Shown here piece after piece: positions 20,326-32,200 of a DNA stretch of 64,000 nt (its first letter is position 1; the number at the start of each line of letters is the position of its first letter). Position numbers and translations under genes: made by a program. This DNA is from Phellopilus nigrolimitatus (lineage: Eukaryota > Basidiomycota > Agaricomycetes > Hymenochaetales > Hymenochaetaceae): contig JAJOHG010000026.1 in assembly GCA_021029095.1 (NCBI GenBank), positions 1 to 64,000 on the forward strand, read 5' to 3'. The notes beneath the pieces were generated by a model, which saw only the letters and a program-made list of their open reading frames with translations, was not told the origin of the DNA and did no database searches.

Positions 20326-23300
20326 TTAAACATCTGAATGTGGTGGAAGGATAGCCAGTTTACCACAAAGAGGAATAGCATTTGATCCAGTTTTATAGTC
20401 AAACTCATAGTCTGTATACAGGAAGGAAGGGAGAATTTCTTGAGGTTTATATGATGAGAATGTCAAAATGAACCAGATCTTTACAGTTCCATCAGCTTCC
20501 CTGAAGGCAAGCATATATGGAACTTTGTCTGGAGATACAGCAAAACATATTGGATTGTTTAGTTTGGCTTCTTCTGATGCAGCTTGGAACCCATGTATCC
20601 ATTCCTGTATAATTGGTTCCTGGTCCAGTATGCCAACCATAGTATGTCCTGCTACATGTTATGTTAGAAAATATGTAGTTTGATCCAAAATTCAGACACT
20701 TCACATGATGTTGGCAGAAGAATAACATGGTCCTCTCCATAAAAGCATGGGTTCATAAATGCACAACGGCTCAGCAGATAGGTAGTTTCCTTATACTCTG
20801 GCAAGTACGTGGTCCTTTTCAAATCAAAATATGTGCTGTCAATGTCTGTTGATGACTCATATATCCGAGTCACAAAGTCCCATGGTTTGCCATTATAAAC
20901 TGTCCATGTCTGGATTTCTCTCTGGATTTCAACAGATTGTTAATTTGGCTCCAGGACATCAAAGAGAATCCTACTAACATTTGTAATGGCATCATCCACA
21001 TAACTGCCTGATACAGCACAGCTGTAAAGCAGAGCTATTTTGCCTGTCCCTGAAAGGTCAAGCGAGTGGATTTTTGCTTCCAGGCTAAAACTCCTGAACT
21101 CAGAATATTAAAAAATGAGCAAAAATAAGAATGAAATACTACAGACTGCAGAACTATTCTCTTTCCACAATTATAAACTATAGAACAGCTGATAAGTGTG
21201 TTTATACAGATGCAAAACCTCTAAACACACCAAAAATTGTATCTGCATGAAGTTCTTCTGCAGAGAAAGAGTAATCTTGGTTTACTGTAGTTTTTGAGAT
21301 GCAAAGAAGATGGTTTGTGTTTTGGATTGAAGCAAAATCAATGACAGCTCTTCCTGTAAGCTTGTGTGTGGCGGAATGCTGCATGTTTACAATTAAACAT
21401 TGGATTTATTTATGTACCTAAAATGTATTGACATACCTTTCCATATACATCCTTGTTGAAGTTAGGCAAGCATGAGTACCCTAAAGCTGTTGTAGAAGTT
21501 ATAATGAATATTACTTACAAACACATCAATTTTATTTCCTGAGGCACAGAAGAGAACTTTATTATCAAAAACAAATTAGATCTGTGTCTTAGTTGAGCAT
21601 TGGGTGCATTACATACCACTTCCATCATGTGCCCATTGTATGGATGTCACATAATTGATGAATTGTGTGCTTTGCAGCAGTGTCCTTTCCTTTGGAATAG
21701 TCAGAAAAATTAAGTTATATGAATAAAATTCACAAACCCGGACATCCCAAAAGAAAACAGTGTATGATGTCTTTGTGCATAGATGTAAAAGCCAGGGAGA
21801 AGTTCTCAAGGGACGCCTTGAAATATCTTCAGAATTGTCTTTGATAATATAAAATGCTATGTCATACCAAGAAACCTGCTCAAGAACAGTTTTTGGATGT
21901 GGAAGAACACAAAAAGGCTTCTGCAGCCTGGTACCCTAAGAATGTTTCAATTTCCAAGCTTTTCACAATGGTAGGAAGCTCAATCCAACTCACCAATGTT
22001 CCATACACTACACATGACATATGGTTTCTTTTTATTTACAGATATGTCAGCTTGGTCAACTGCTGTCAGGGAATGTATGTGTAAAGTAGCAAACCTTCCT
22101 GTAAATGCAATAAATTGGCCTTCATGGCTGAATTGCATGCATCTCATTGATATCCGTGCATTCAACTCTTCACTAATTGGATGAGCCATTGTGCTGTCCT
22201 CCTGTGCATCACTGTCAGCTTAACATCTACATTGTTTAATGAATGCCTTACAGTGTCAGCTTCAGCTGTTAGTACAATTGGGATTGCAGATTGTAGTTCC
22301 AGGCGTGCATTTGTGAGGCCAGTATGCATTGTAAAGTGGTCTGGATGTGTGGCTACACTCTCTGCTTTGATTGAGGATGGACAACTTGTGATTGCTAACT
22401 CCATATCTGTCTGAGGCTTGTGCTGTAACATTGCACATATGTACTCTGTGGTGCCCTCCCAGACTAGAAGTGCTTTCCTGGACAGAACAGAATATTGACA
22501 CTTGGCAAAGGTCAGGAGATCAAAGGAAGGGACATGATAGTGGAGCTTCCATTGTTCAAAAGCAAACCAGCAGGAAAAAGATAACAGGATCCAAGCATGT
22601 CCCATTGTGAAGGCAGTTGTGATGAGTGGTGTAAGTAATCCCTTTTGAAAACAAGTTAGATGGTGTAAATGTTCAGTAATATTAACTACCTGATCTGCCT
22701 CAAATGCAAGTAGACAAATCCCAGCTGAGAATGCTGCTGATGAGACAATCAGGCAGAACATAGGACCTCTCATCAGCCAGGTCACAAGCCAAGCAGGTTT
22801 TAGCTTTTTAGGTGGGCGTCTAGTGATCCCAAAATGAGATACCAAACTGAGAGAGCAAAGGGAACTCACACAGATGACTGCTTCCAGGTCATCACAAGCA
22901 AACTATAGATGGCTGAAGCAACACTGAATGACAAAGAAATAAACCAGAAACAATTTGTGATGCTGCCTATGTTGGTCTGGGTGTTTCCAAAGGATGTCTG
23001 CAGTGTTGTTGCAGTAACACTGGAGAAGAAGGTGGCTACTGTTGTCAGATTCAGATATCTGGAGGTTGTGAAATCTTGACTTAAATGCAAAGCAGCCAGT
23101 TCTGCATCAAAGCAAGTTTAGGTCAGGGATATGCATTATAAGACATGGAAGTGTTCAAGTTGCCTTTCTCTGCTATGCTTGACACTTCTCTAAGATATCT
23201 CTCCAGTGTGCTTGCCACATTTTGTAGCACAATATCATTGATATACCCTTCCGTTGGCGCAAGTACTGTGTGTGCTGAATAAGCACTCAAACTTTGAATG

Positions 23301-24524
23301 ATGACTGTTATCTGCACACAATTTTGTGTTCTCAGTATTTCTCTGTATTTCTAAATGGCACAACAATAATAAAATAGGTTTAGGCATTATCATTTGATGC
23401 TATGGGCAGAATTGACACTGCTTACTTGTAGAGTGATTTGCATTTCGTTATTCGACTCTGAGAATTCAGCATTGAAAATACTGAATTCTTCAAGTGAGGC
23501 AGCCATCTCTTTGGTGCATGACAATAGTCCTGAGAAGGCATTTGCACAGTCTCTAGCACCTGTAAGAAAAATTGCAAAGATGCTTCTCAAAATAATATAA
23601 TATTGGAAATTGCCTACGTAATCTGCCGTGTTTAAATGTTGACCTGCCATAAATGTTGAGTAAAAAAACGAGCCAAATTTCAATCATGCTCACTTGAGCT
23701 CATAAAAAGGAACCTCCATGGCCTCAAGTGCCTTTGCTGTTCTCCCGCCACCCCCAAGGGAGTCCAGATGTCCTCTCATCTGTCTGCTCTAAAATGCAGA
23801 TAATCAGCATGTACAGCCGGTAACAACTATTACCGACTAACAAGTTGTTTGTATTCATCACAAAGTCTTCCGAAAGGGTAAAATATATCTTTGTTGATGT
23901 TTCGAAGTGCATTGTATGACTGCGTACTTTTTGATCTTCAGAATATTGTCTGGCATAGTATTCCGTATCGGTCCGGAGACTCCGGATTGTGGCTTGGACA
24001 GTTCCTCGTCTTGACGAAATCTCATTTGAGGATATCTCTGAACTTAAAGAAATGAAATAGCCCACTTCCACTGTTTCGAGCACTTTCAACGATACCGGGC
24101 TCGCCATGTCCTTGGAAACAATGAGATTGAAGCCATCATGCTGGAAAGATCGAGCTTACTTGAGGAAGTAGTATAGGCCTCATGTGCATCGACTGATTCT
24201 TAAAGACGACGATCGGAACCAGTAGAAGTCAAAAGTTCAACTCACGTTCGTCTTCCTCGCGAGTCCTGATGTCGCCGAAGTTCCGCTCATTCATGATATC
24301 GACAAGGACATTCAGCATATCTCGAAGGAAAGCCTTCTGCTCTGAAGTTACGCCTCGCGAGGGCTGCCGAAGTCTCTTTGGATTTGAAGACGTTCGGCTG
24401 ACACCTGTGAATGGTCGCATTTCGCGCTATTAGTCGGAAGACTTAATTAATGTGTGCCTTACTGACCTCTCTGTCGAGCGCTGGATCCTCTCATTGGTAG
24501 AGTCGAGCGCCGTCTGGACTCCAT
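20326..24524 (-). CDS. Membrane-anchored WD40 repeat-like protein, copy B
   Basis: Counterpart of the gene at 7946-12141. The start MESRRRS at 24524 splices into GVSRTSSNPK, followed by helical exons (EMAASLEEFSIFNAEF; ERYLREVSSIAEK). The membrane module is FFSSVTATTLQTSFG, FWFISLSFSVASAIYSLL, GPMFCLIVSSAAFSAGICLL and TMGHAWILLSFSCWFAFE. WD40-like strands include MQFSHEGQFIAFTG, FFWDVRV, TSIQWAHDGSG and GTVKIW. The stop is at 20326 after AILPPHSDV. Membrane attachment with a C-terminal propeller is what the sequence shows; the partner is unknown. Codon use and CpG content are unlike the flanking NUP107 and BRF1 genes except in the first exons (about 23870-24524). Confidence 0.65.
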
Positions 24525-24797
24525 TAGCCAGCTAGATGCGGGTTGTAAGTGGACGTTCTGAGCAAGTTCGGATCGATCGATCCATCAACTTCAAATCGGC
24601 AGTACTAGCAGATGACATAATCACACGTGTCTTTTTACCCTGTAAACCCATGGGTACAATAACTCAGTAGTATGGCGCCCAGAATCCGGTCTACACAACA
24701 CCCTTCATAAGAAGCATCCACAGCCCATTCTACAGCTAAAATAACAATACACAGTGGACATCGAGTTTCGAAAATTGCCGACACACGCCCGCCCAGC

Positions 24798-27700
24798 TCA
24801 TGCCGCATGCAAGATGCGGAGCGGATCCGACCCACCGGCTTCAAGGCCGCGCAGTACCGCCTGGCGCACCGCACGTAGGTAGTCCTCCAGGCGGCGGCGC
24901 CGCGGTACACCCGTGCGCCCGTCGTCCCCACTACCGTCCGCTCCTCTGACGTCGTCGTCGAGGAAGTCCTCAAACAGATGGTAGCGCGAGTCCGCGACGG
25001 TGTTCGCAAGGTCGAGCGCGTAGGTAAGGTTTCTACATGGCAGAAAAGAAAGGAGTTAGGGATATCGGAAGACCGATACAAAACCAAGTAAGAGGAAGGG
25101 GACGTACCTCGGGATCCTGTCTCCCGACCCAACAAGCAGCGCGTGCAGGCGGATGACAAGCTCCGGGATGTAGATTCGCCGAATGCGCACGAGCGTGATG
25201 TGCCGCTGGTCACCTGGTATTTCATCATAGTTCATAAAAGCCAAGCAGAATAGACAATACGAGATATAACGAACGGGTTTTAGTCCTTGTTGCCTCCTCT
25301 TCGTTGACGAGCCACTCCGTCGTGAGCAGCTCGACTACCCTCTCGCGCGTCTCGTCCAGTAAGGTCTATCCACACAGTCCCAAGTTAGCCAAAGCACTCG
25401 CACCCTACGGAAAAAGAAAGAAAGAAAGCTAGTCGAACGCACTTTGTACCCTGCTAACCAGTTCTCGCGCGCGCCCTTCGTCGTGCAGGCCGATTCGCCG
25501 AGCTGCGCCTCCACAATGCGGTCGAACAGGTCCCAGACAGCGAAGAACTGCAGATAGTGCACGTACTCCGCGCCGTGCGTGCGCGCGAACCCGTCCGCAA
25601 TCGGCATCAGCTTGAGCTGTGCGGGGAGTAGTGTCAGGAGCACCTTCGCCGCTTGCACTTTCCCGCAACCTGTCATTTTAACAAATATTTGTTTTTTTCA
25701 TAAGCTTTTTTCTTGGTATATAACCCTTTTCTTTTCTTGCGACGCACCGAGGAAGTACCGGAAAATGACGTTCGCCTGCTCGAGCGCGTCCGTGTACGTC
25801 TGCTCCATGAACGTCGTCCACTCGATTGAACGGATGAGGAACCACTCCATGTCCGACAGCGGCGCCTCGCGCGTCACCACCGGGGGCAGCGCAACCTTGA
25901 TGCGCGGGAGGGCCTCGAACGCGCGCTCGATCGTCTTCTCCGCGGTCGCCTGCGCGACGCGCACCATGTCAAGCGAGTGCTTCTCCGCGCGCAGGAGCGC
26001 CTCACGCCGCTCCTCGAGGTCCGCGGAAAGGTCGAGGCTTGTGAGGAACATCGCATAGCGTTCGACGGCGTTCTCCCCGAGAGCGCTTGCGTACAGCGCA
26101 ATATGCTCGCGCTGGCCAGCTTCCTGGGCGAATAGAAGGAAAGAAGAATAAATAAGTGGATGACAAGGGTGAGTACAGAGCAGGTTGAAGTACCTCGAGT
26201 ACCTGCAGGTAGACCTCGAGGATAATCTGCGTCGCGTCTGCAGGGACAGGCACATCGATTATCTGCAGAAAAAGGCATAAATGCGCAAAAAACCGTGTCA
26301 GGGACGGAAAGCTATTGGCGTCTATTCTCAGTATACCCTTTTCTCACGAACGAAGAGGCTAGATAAAGGGAAACGCACTTGGTCGCTTGGGGGTCGAACT
26401 CACCCAACTGGAGGCCAGCGGCGAAATCGGAAAGGAGCTTGTCGGTACGATTGAGGATGATATGCAGTTGTGAGGCATGGAACGGGTCATTCGCGGGCGG
26501 CCTGGCGGGAAGAAGGATGAGTTACGACCGTTTATAGTGAAGAGAGACTTACCCCTCAGTGACGCCGACGTTTGCAAGCGCCTCGAGCGTGCGGATGACC
26601 TCGCGCTCCCACTCCCTTTCTTCCCTTTCCTCCTCCTCCTCTTCCGCCGCTTGACTTACGCCGGGAACGCTCGCGCTCGCGACGATGCGCGCGACGGCAT
26701 CCGCGCCGCCCTCCCAGAAGCCGCCGCCGCCTCCACCAGCCGCCCCAGCGCGCGCGAGCGCGTCGACCTGCTTGCCCTCACAGATGATGCCGACGTGTGC
26801 CCAAAGGTGGTCGTACCAAGTGCGACACGCAGCCTTGAGCACGACAGAGGAGGCGGGCGAGGGCGCGAGGGCGGCGTACAATGCGCGGTCCGGCTCGGAG
26901 AGTAGGGGCTATCCGCACGAGTGAGTTGAGTTGGGATGTTAGCGCAGAATGGGAGAAGAAGGACTGGCGTACGTTGAGTGCTGCGCGCGTGCAGGTCTGC
27001 TTCCAGAGCTTCCGGCGCTTGTTCCCCGACCAGCCGTCTGCGAAGTCGGAATCGGCGTCCGCATTATCTTCGTCTTCTGACTCGTTCGCTGAATACAATG
27101 TTAGGAAGATGTTCAAGATATCTAAAAGCGGAGCATCATACCTAAAGCGCGCCATTGGAAAAGCAGGGACCCGCGGATGCTTGCGGCTCGCCATGGCCGG
27201 CGTGTTCTCCGGCACAAGTCGATGGCATCTTCCAGTCGACCTGCACGTATGTACCCGTATAGCGCTTGCGCGAGGGCCTTTTCGTAGTTCTATGAAAAAC
27301 AATTCAGTCTGAGAGCTTAAGGTGAGATGAAAACGCGTACCGCATCGTCTGCAGACAACACCTTGCCGCCGTCGTTTCTGTTTCCCGCGTCGGGGTCGAG
27401 CTCGCTCACGAGCGTATCTACCTCCTTTTTGTTGCCGGTGCGCTGGGCCTGGAGGAGACGCAAACGCGTAAACTTCCAGTATGATGCGGCGGTTTCGGGC
27501 GTGTGAGGCTCAGGCGCGGTGTCGTGAAGCCACTCGCGGACAACAACAAGTTCACTGAGCAGCGGGGAGTGGAGCAGGATGGACTGCGCGAGTGTCGCTG
27601 TCGGGGTGTACGGGTTTTGACGGAGCAAGGCCTTGGCGGTGGGCGGGAGGGTGGACTCGGTCTTGCGCGCGCTATGCCGACGTGAGCTGCTCGCACTACA

Positions 27701-27962
27701 GCAGACCGAGTGTTACTTACGACATGAGAGTTTGCAGGAGGTCCCAGGTGTCGCTTTCCAGCCGGAGCATATGAATTTCCTCGCGGGAGCTCTCGAAGAG
27801 CATATCAGGCTCCGAGGCCTCCCTGAGTCTTTTCTTGCACATGTTACTGAGACGGGGTGCGAAGCCAGTCTCCGGGTCGAGCACGGCGGATAGGTCATCA
27901 CGCTTGTCGTGGCACGTAGCGAGCACGTCCGCCGAGAGCGCGTAGAAGGACGTCGTGTCCAT
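24798..27962 (-). CDS. Nuclear pore protein NUP107/NUP84
   Basis: Multi-exon gene for the Y-complex (Nup84/Nup107-160) scaffold nucleoporin. The start MDTTSFYALSADVLA is at 27962; an in-frame ATG at 28082 is an alternative. Recognisable steps are the N-terminal LDPETGFAPRL, the family hallmark YEKALAQALYGYIRAG followed by an LC...WRAASIRG-type alpha-solenoid turn near 27180-27290, DRALYAALAPSP with AACRTWYDHLWAH, the helical repeats IILEVYLQ and REHIALYASALG, RYFLG|CGKVQAAKVLL, EYVHYLQFFAVWDLF, the IRRIYIPELVIRLHALLV turn and the C-terminus GGSDPLRILHAA. It diverges from BRF1 across a short shared promoter. A 3' fragment is duplicated at 12400-13655. Confidence 0.85.
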
Positions 27963-28158
27963 GTGGACGGTGTTGTGTCGGTGTCGGTGTCGGTGTTCAA
28001 GTTCGTGTTCAGACGCGGCGCGCGTGGGTCGTGACAGCCACTCTCTGAGTCTTACTTCTTCCTCTGTTGCTCTTATATGCACTCTTCAAAGTTGTAACCA
28101 TTCTCTAAACTCTGTAACAAAAGTTTGAAATATTTTTATTGAGATTTATTGGCAATCC
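27963..28158. promoter_or_regulatory. Divergent promoter of NUP107 and BRF1
   Basis: Fewer than 200 bases separate the two start codons. The stretch 28100-28155 is A+T rich with no clear TATA consensus, as expected for housekeeping genes that share a bidirectional promoter. Confidence 0.45.
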
Positions 28159-30554
28159 ATGGTGAGAACAACCCATTTATCTCTTCCTCACTCAACTGAC
28201 TCGGTTGATCAGACCGTTTGTGGAGATTGTGGTGGGACTGTTATCGAGTACGATGCGGCGGCAGGAAATGGCTTCTGCGTCAAATGCGGGACAGTCATTG
28301 AGGAGAACACGATCGTTTCCGAGGTCACCTTCGGCGAGGCCTCGAGCGGCGCTGCGATTGTCCAGGGATCGTTTGTCGGGCAGGGCTCAAGTGAGTAAAT
28401 TTTAGTATGTGGTTTAAGCAGTGTCTACAGCTATGCAGCCCACGCTCGTATGGGTGGGCCATTTGGAAACAGGAACTCGTCGGAGTCGAGGGAGCAGACG
28501 ATAGAGAACGGTTCGTCCCTTCCCTCAATAAGAACTTCTAAAAATCCTAACTAAGATAATATCTATAGCGAGCAGAAAGATCCGCAACGTCGCCGCCGTC
28601 TTGCGTCTGTCCGAGGTCGTCCAGACCGCGGCAATCCGCATGTACACGCTTGCGCTCGAGCACAAGTTCACCAAGGGCCGCAAAAACATGAACGTCGTCG
28701 CCGTCTGCCTCTACGTCGCTTGCCGCCAAAAGGAGACGCGCAACTACATGCTCATCGACTTCTCCGACCTCCTGCAGGTCAACGTGTTCGAGCTCGGTCA
28801 CACGTACCTCCAGCTGGTACAGACGCTCAACCTGCGCCTCCCGCTCGTCGACCCGTCGCACTACATCTCACGCTTCGCCGCGCTGCTCGAGTTCGGCGAC
28901 GAGACGCCCAAGGTCGCCGCGGACGCCGTCCGCCTCGTCGCGCGCTTCGACCGCGACTGGATGTCCCGTGGCCGCCGCCCCGCTGGCATCTGCGGCGCCT
29001 GCCTCCTCCTCGCCGCCCGCATGAACAACTTCCGCCGCTCCCTGCAGGAGATCGTCCAGGTCGTGAAGATCGCAGATTCGACGCTCAAGAAGCGTCTGGA
29101 TGAGTTCAAGAAGACTCCGAGCGGCGCGCTCACCCTCGCGGACTTCCGCACTGTATGGCTCGAGGATGAGGTCGACCCACCAGCGTTCACGAAGGGTAAG
29201 GAACGTGAAGCGAAGGAGAGGGAGAAGGAGAATGAGGCTGACAATGAAGAGGAGGTGGAGGACGAGTTGCTGGGCGACGAAATCGAGGGTGTCACGAGTG
29301 CGAGAAAGAAGAGCAAAAAGAAGAGAAAGAAAAAAGAGAAGAAGCGGAAGCGCATTGAGGATGATGTAGACGATGCAGACACCGCGCCCTTTACTGAGCA
29401 GTCAACAAATGACCCGGAAGCGCGCCTGCCTCTCGACCCGCTACTGCTCAACGAGGGCATCCTCGCAGGCACGTCGGACACCTTGCCTCTCTTCTTCCCC
29501 GATCCCTCCCTCCAGGCCGGCCCTTCAACACAAGCGCCGCGGAGTCCTACCCTGCGCGCCAGCTCCCCATCCGCAGATATACCCTCGCTTACAAACGAAC
29601 CTCAAGCGGAGGCCTTTACGCCTTCTTCGCCCCCGTCACCGCTCGACGCGACCGTCGACGCGGCTCTCGCAGAGGAGGTGACCGACTTCCTGCAGAATGA
29701 CCAGGGGAGCGCGCTCGCCGAGGCGCTCGACGCTGCGGAGCAGCGGCGGCTCTCGCGCTTCGCGATGGACGATGCGTTGCTCGACCTCGACGAGGCGGAG
29801 CTCGACGCATTCATCCTTACGGAGGATGAAGTGAAGATGAAAGAGCGCGTCTGGGTGGAGATAAATAAAGACTATTTAGAGACTCTGGCTGGTGAGTGGA
29901 TTGAATTGCGCGAGCAAAGTTATGTTCGGTCGCTAAGTGGTTATGATCCAGCCAAGGAGGCATTGAAAGACGGCGCAGAGCCGACCAAGAGTCGAAAGGT
30001 TCGTACCACTTCCTAACCACTTTTCGTTTCTATGATTTATTTATTCTTAAATTCTAAAATCAAATTAAAACTTCAATTGCTAATTATTTATTCATTTTCC
30101 GCAGCGCCGCAAGACGAACGCGAAACCGCGCGACGCGTCGACACCGAGCGGGAGCACCGCAGCCGAGGCGGTGCGCAACCTCATTAAGAAGAGCACAAAG
30201 TACAGCCGGCGGATCAATTACGACGCGCTCAAGAGTCTCTTCGACGGCGATTCTGCGGGCGCGGCGGGCGCGAACGCGCCTCCGCCCGAGGTAGACCTCA
30301 GCGACAAGGAGGAGGACATGTACACCATCGACGACAAGAGCGACGGCGAGGGCGTGCGCGCGGTCGTCGAGGAGAGCGGCGGCGGAGTTGGCATGTCGGC
30401 GCCTGCGCCGAGGCGTGGCGCTGACAAAGCGGACAAGGTGCGCACGGACGACGAGGATGCGGATGGCGAGGCGGGTGTGGATGGAGAGGAGATCGAGATG
30501 AGCGAAAAGGGGGACGAGTATGTGTGGGATGAGGGGTACGAGCAGGAGGTGTAG
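28159..30554 (+). CDS. BRF1: TFIIIB subunit BRF1
   Basis: RNA polymerase III initiation factor (TFIIB-related factor). Exon 1 has the zinc ribbon C-x2-C...C-x2-C (CGDC near residue 21, CVKC near 37). Introns fall at about 28391-28434, 28512-28567 and 30000-30104. The cyclin folds follow (RKIRNVAAVLRL, RKNMNVVAVCLYVACRQK, then RRPAGICGACLLLAARMN and LQEIVQVVKIADSTLKKR). An acidic, Lys-rich low-complexity region with a run of nuclear-localisation type (KKSKKKRKKKEKKRKR) comes next. The Brf1 TBP-binding segment is present (ELDAFILTEDEVKMKERVW, NKDYLE). The last exon is acidic and ends near 30554. Order and length fit the family well. Confidence 0.92.
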
Positions 30555-31009
30555 TGCCAGCGCAGAAGGTGAGAAGTGTCTGTGAACCGATGTAGTTTAT
30601 TACTTTATGCTTGGACTTTGTTCTGCTGTGGTGTTGTTCTTTTCTAACTTTCATGATCGTGATTCATTATTATTTCTCAAAACATTGTAATGTACTTATA
30701 CTAGTTGTTTATTACGGTCAGCACATTCAAGCAACATATATGTACTCAGCACTTGAAAGTATCGAGCTTTGGATTTGAACCCTTCTTTGTCAGAAAATAA
30801 CTTCCACCTTTGTCAGTGGGATGCGCGAGCGGAAAAGCGCAAGAAACCACAGGAAAGAAAAAGTATTACAACAAAAATGGTACATATGCAGCCGAGGGTT
30901 TATGTAAGATTCGTTCGCAAATGCCGTGCTAAATTCGTCAGCTGCATTCGTTCCAAACGTCCGACCACTCTGCAATTTACTCCGCACAGTCGTTTGCAAC
31001 AACTACACG
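30555..31009. other. Intergenic, A+T rich
   Basis: Nothing recognised between the BRF1 stop and the first REase-kinase gene remnant. Confidence 0.4.
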
Positions 31010-31640
31010 ATGGCTTCCGACCAAGGCAAATTACTGCGGAACTTACTCAAAGAGAGCGCACTTTTTCCCTTTCCTAAGTCTGAACCGTCGCAAAGTCGCA
31101 ACTTCACTGAACCTAGTATTCTCGAGGCTGGCCGGCTGGATGTCCGCTGGAAAGCTGCAGTTGCTGTACGAGATGACGGTCTGATCGACGCTCTTTGCTC
31201 TACTTTGGACTGTATCTTAGGCGACAAACGACTGAGTGCTGTGGAGGCCGGGTTACTTCGTTGTTTCATACCCCTTCTGGATTACTCTGTGACAATCTCG
31301 ACCTGAGGTAAAATCACGTCGGAAGCGAAGGTGGGTCTATCGGCTTCCATTTTGTACTTGGTACGGTATAGACGATAAAATGGTTAGACTAGCACCCTTC
31401 TTTCTATGGGCGTATTTCATGCAGCAAGCGTTTGTCTTCGAGCCTTGGACAAGAGGCTCGATATTGTCCTGCAGACACCCGCTAAAGGATACGGGTCAGA
31501 AGTCGATTTCATCTTCAAAGTTGACACGTCGGTGGTCGCTCTCGCTGAAGCAAAGATGGATGATGTTCTATGCGAAGTGGCAAGCCTCCTACCGCCGAAC
31601 GGGATTCTTTCCTCAAACTGCAGACGTGGACTTTGGACTT
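31010..31640 (+). pseudogene. REase-like/kinase family gene, copy 1 (truncated)
   Basis: The first exon starts MASDQGKLLRNLLKES at 31010 and matches copy 2, but the reading is lost after LLRCFIPLL. The nuclease-like exon (31405-31612) has GYGSEVDFIFKVD and LAEAKMDDVLCEVASLLP, i.e. an E-x-D-F...E-A-K pattern of PD-(D/E)XK type. At about 31613, right after the PPNGI codons, the sequence switches to unrelated sequence (the outer part of the palindrome arm), so the kinase-like half is missing altogether. Confidence 0.65.
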
Positions 31641-32200
31641 GATGATTCGGAGGTGCAGGTGCTCGGCTCGGACGTCAAGCTTCTCAATGCGAACAAGTCT
31701 TCTTCATCCTCGCCGGCGTCGAGTGCAGCAAATGCGAATACTGAAACTCCATTCTCCGAGCCTGCAGGACATCAAAGTTCCATGAACGCCGAAGAACGCA
31801 CGTTTACCGAGCCCATTCTCTCTTTGCTTATGGTCTAGACCGACGAAACCTCGCAGCATAGCGGGACGATGGCGAAGCTCATTCACCTCGCTGATGAGGT
31901 CGTGCGTGAATACGGGCGTCTCAGCACTTCACAAGCGAGCGGTAACCCTCCTGGACTAGCAGACGCTTCGCAACTTCGTCGACGCATCCTTAAAGCCCAC
32001 CTCCACAGGTAGTTCTTGGCTTGCTCGCGTCCACGCTCCAGTCCAAAGAACGTGCCCGTGCCGCGCATCTCCCAGATGCCACGAGGACAGGGCGCGATAG
32101 CAAGCGGCCGAAGAGGAGAAAAGTGGACAACATATATCTCAGTTAATGATTTTTGTTTTGTAAAGTTAAGTTAAGTTAGAGTAGTAATGAGAATAGATTA
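31613..32200 (+). pseudogene. Fragment of unrecognised gene X, left copy
   Basis: Coding-like sequence includes VDFGLDDSEVQVLGSDVKLLN, a Ser run, ANANTETPF and AKLIHLADEVVREYG. The mirror copy at 36640-37228 conserves these peptides (FGLDDSE, ANANTETPP, AKLIHLADEVVREHG). A stop at about 31836 and later frame changes break this copy. I do not recognise the family. Confidence 0.45.

Larger units (their letters stand above)
16420..26245 (+). repeat. Segmental duplication, copy B
   Basis: Direct repeat of 560-13655 with the same gene order and orientation but without the MITE and hAT insertions. It continues on the right into the complete NUP107 gene, which makes copy B the likely ancestral arrangement. 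Confidence 0.9.

Noticed and set aside
28861..29481. 206-residue frame on the minus strand within BRF1
   Set aside because: It is antisense to the conserved BRF1 coding region, and its Ser/Phe-rich composition is what the complement of Glu/Lys codons gives.
30750..30830. Possible tRNA on the minus strand (GGTTCAAATCC-like T-loop)
   Set aside because: The flanking bases do not form a T-stem or acceptor stem, and no anticodon arm is found at the right distance.
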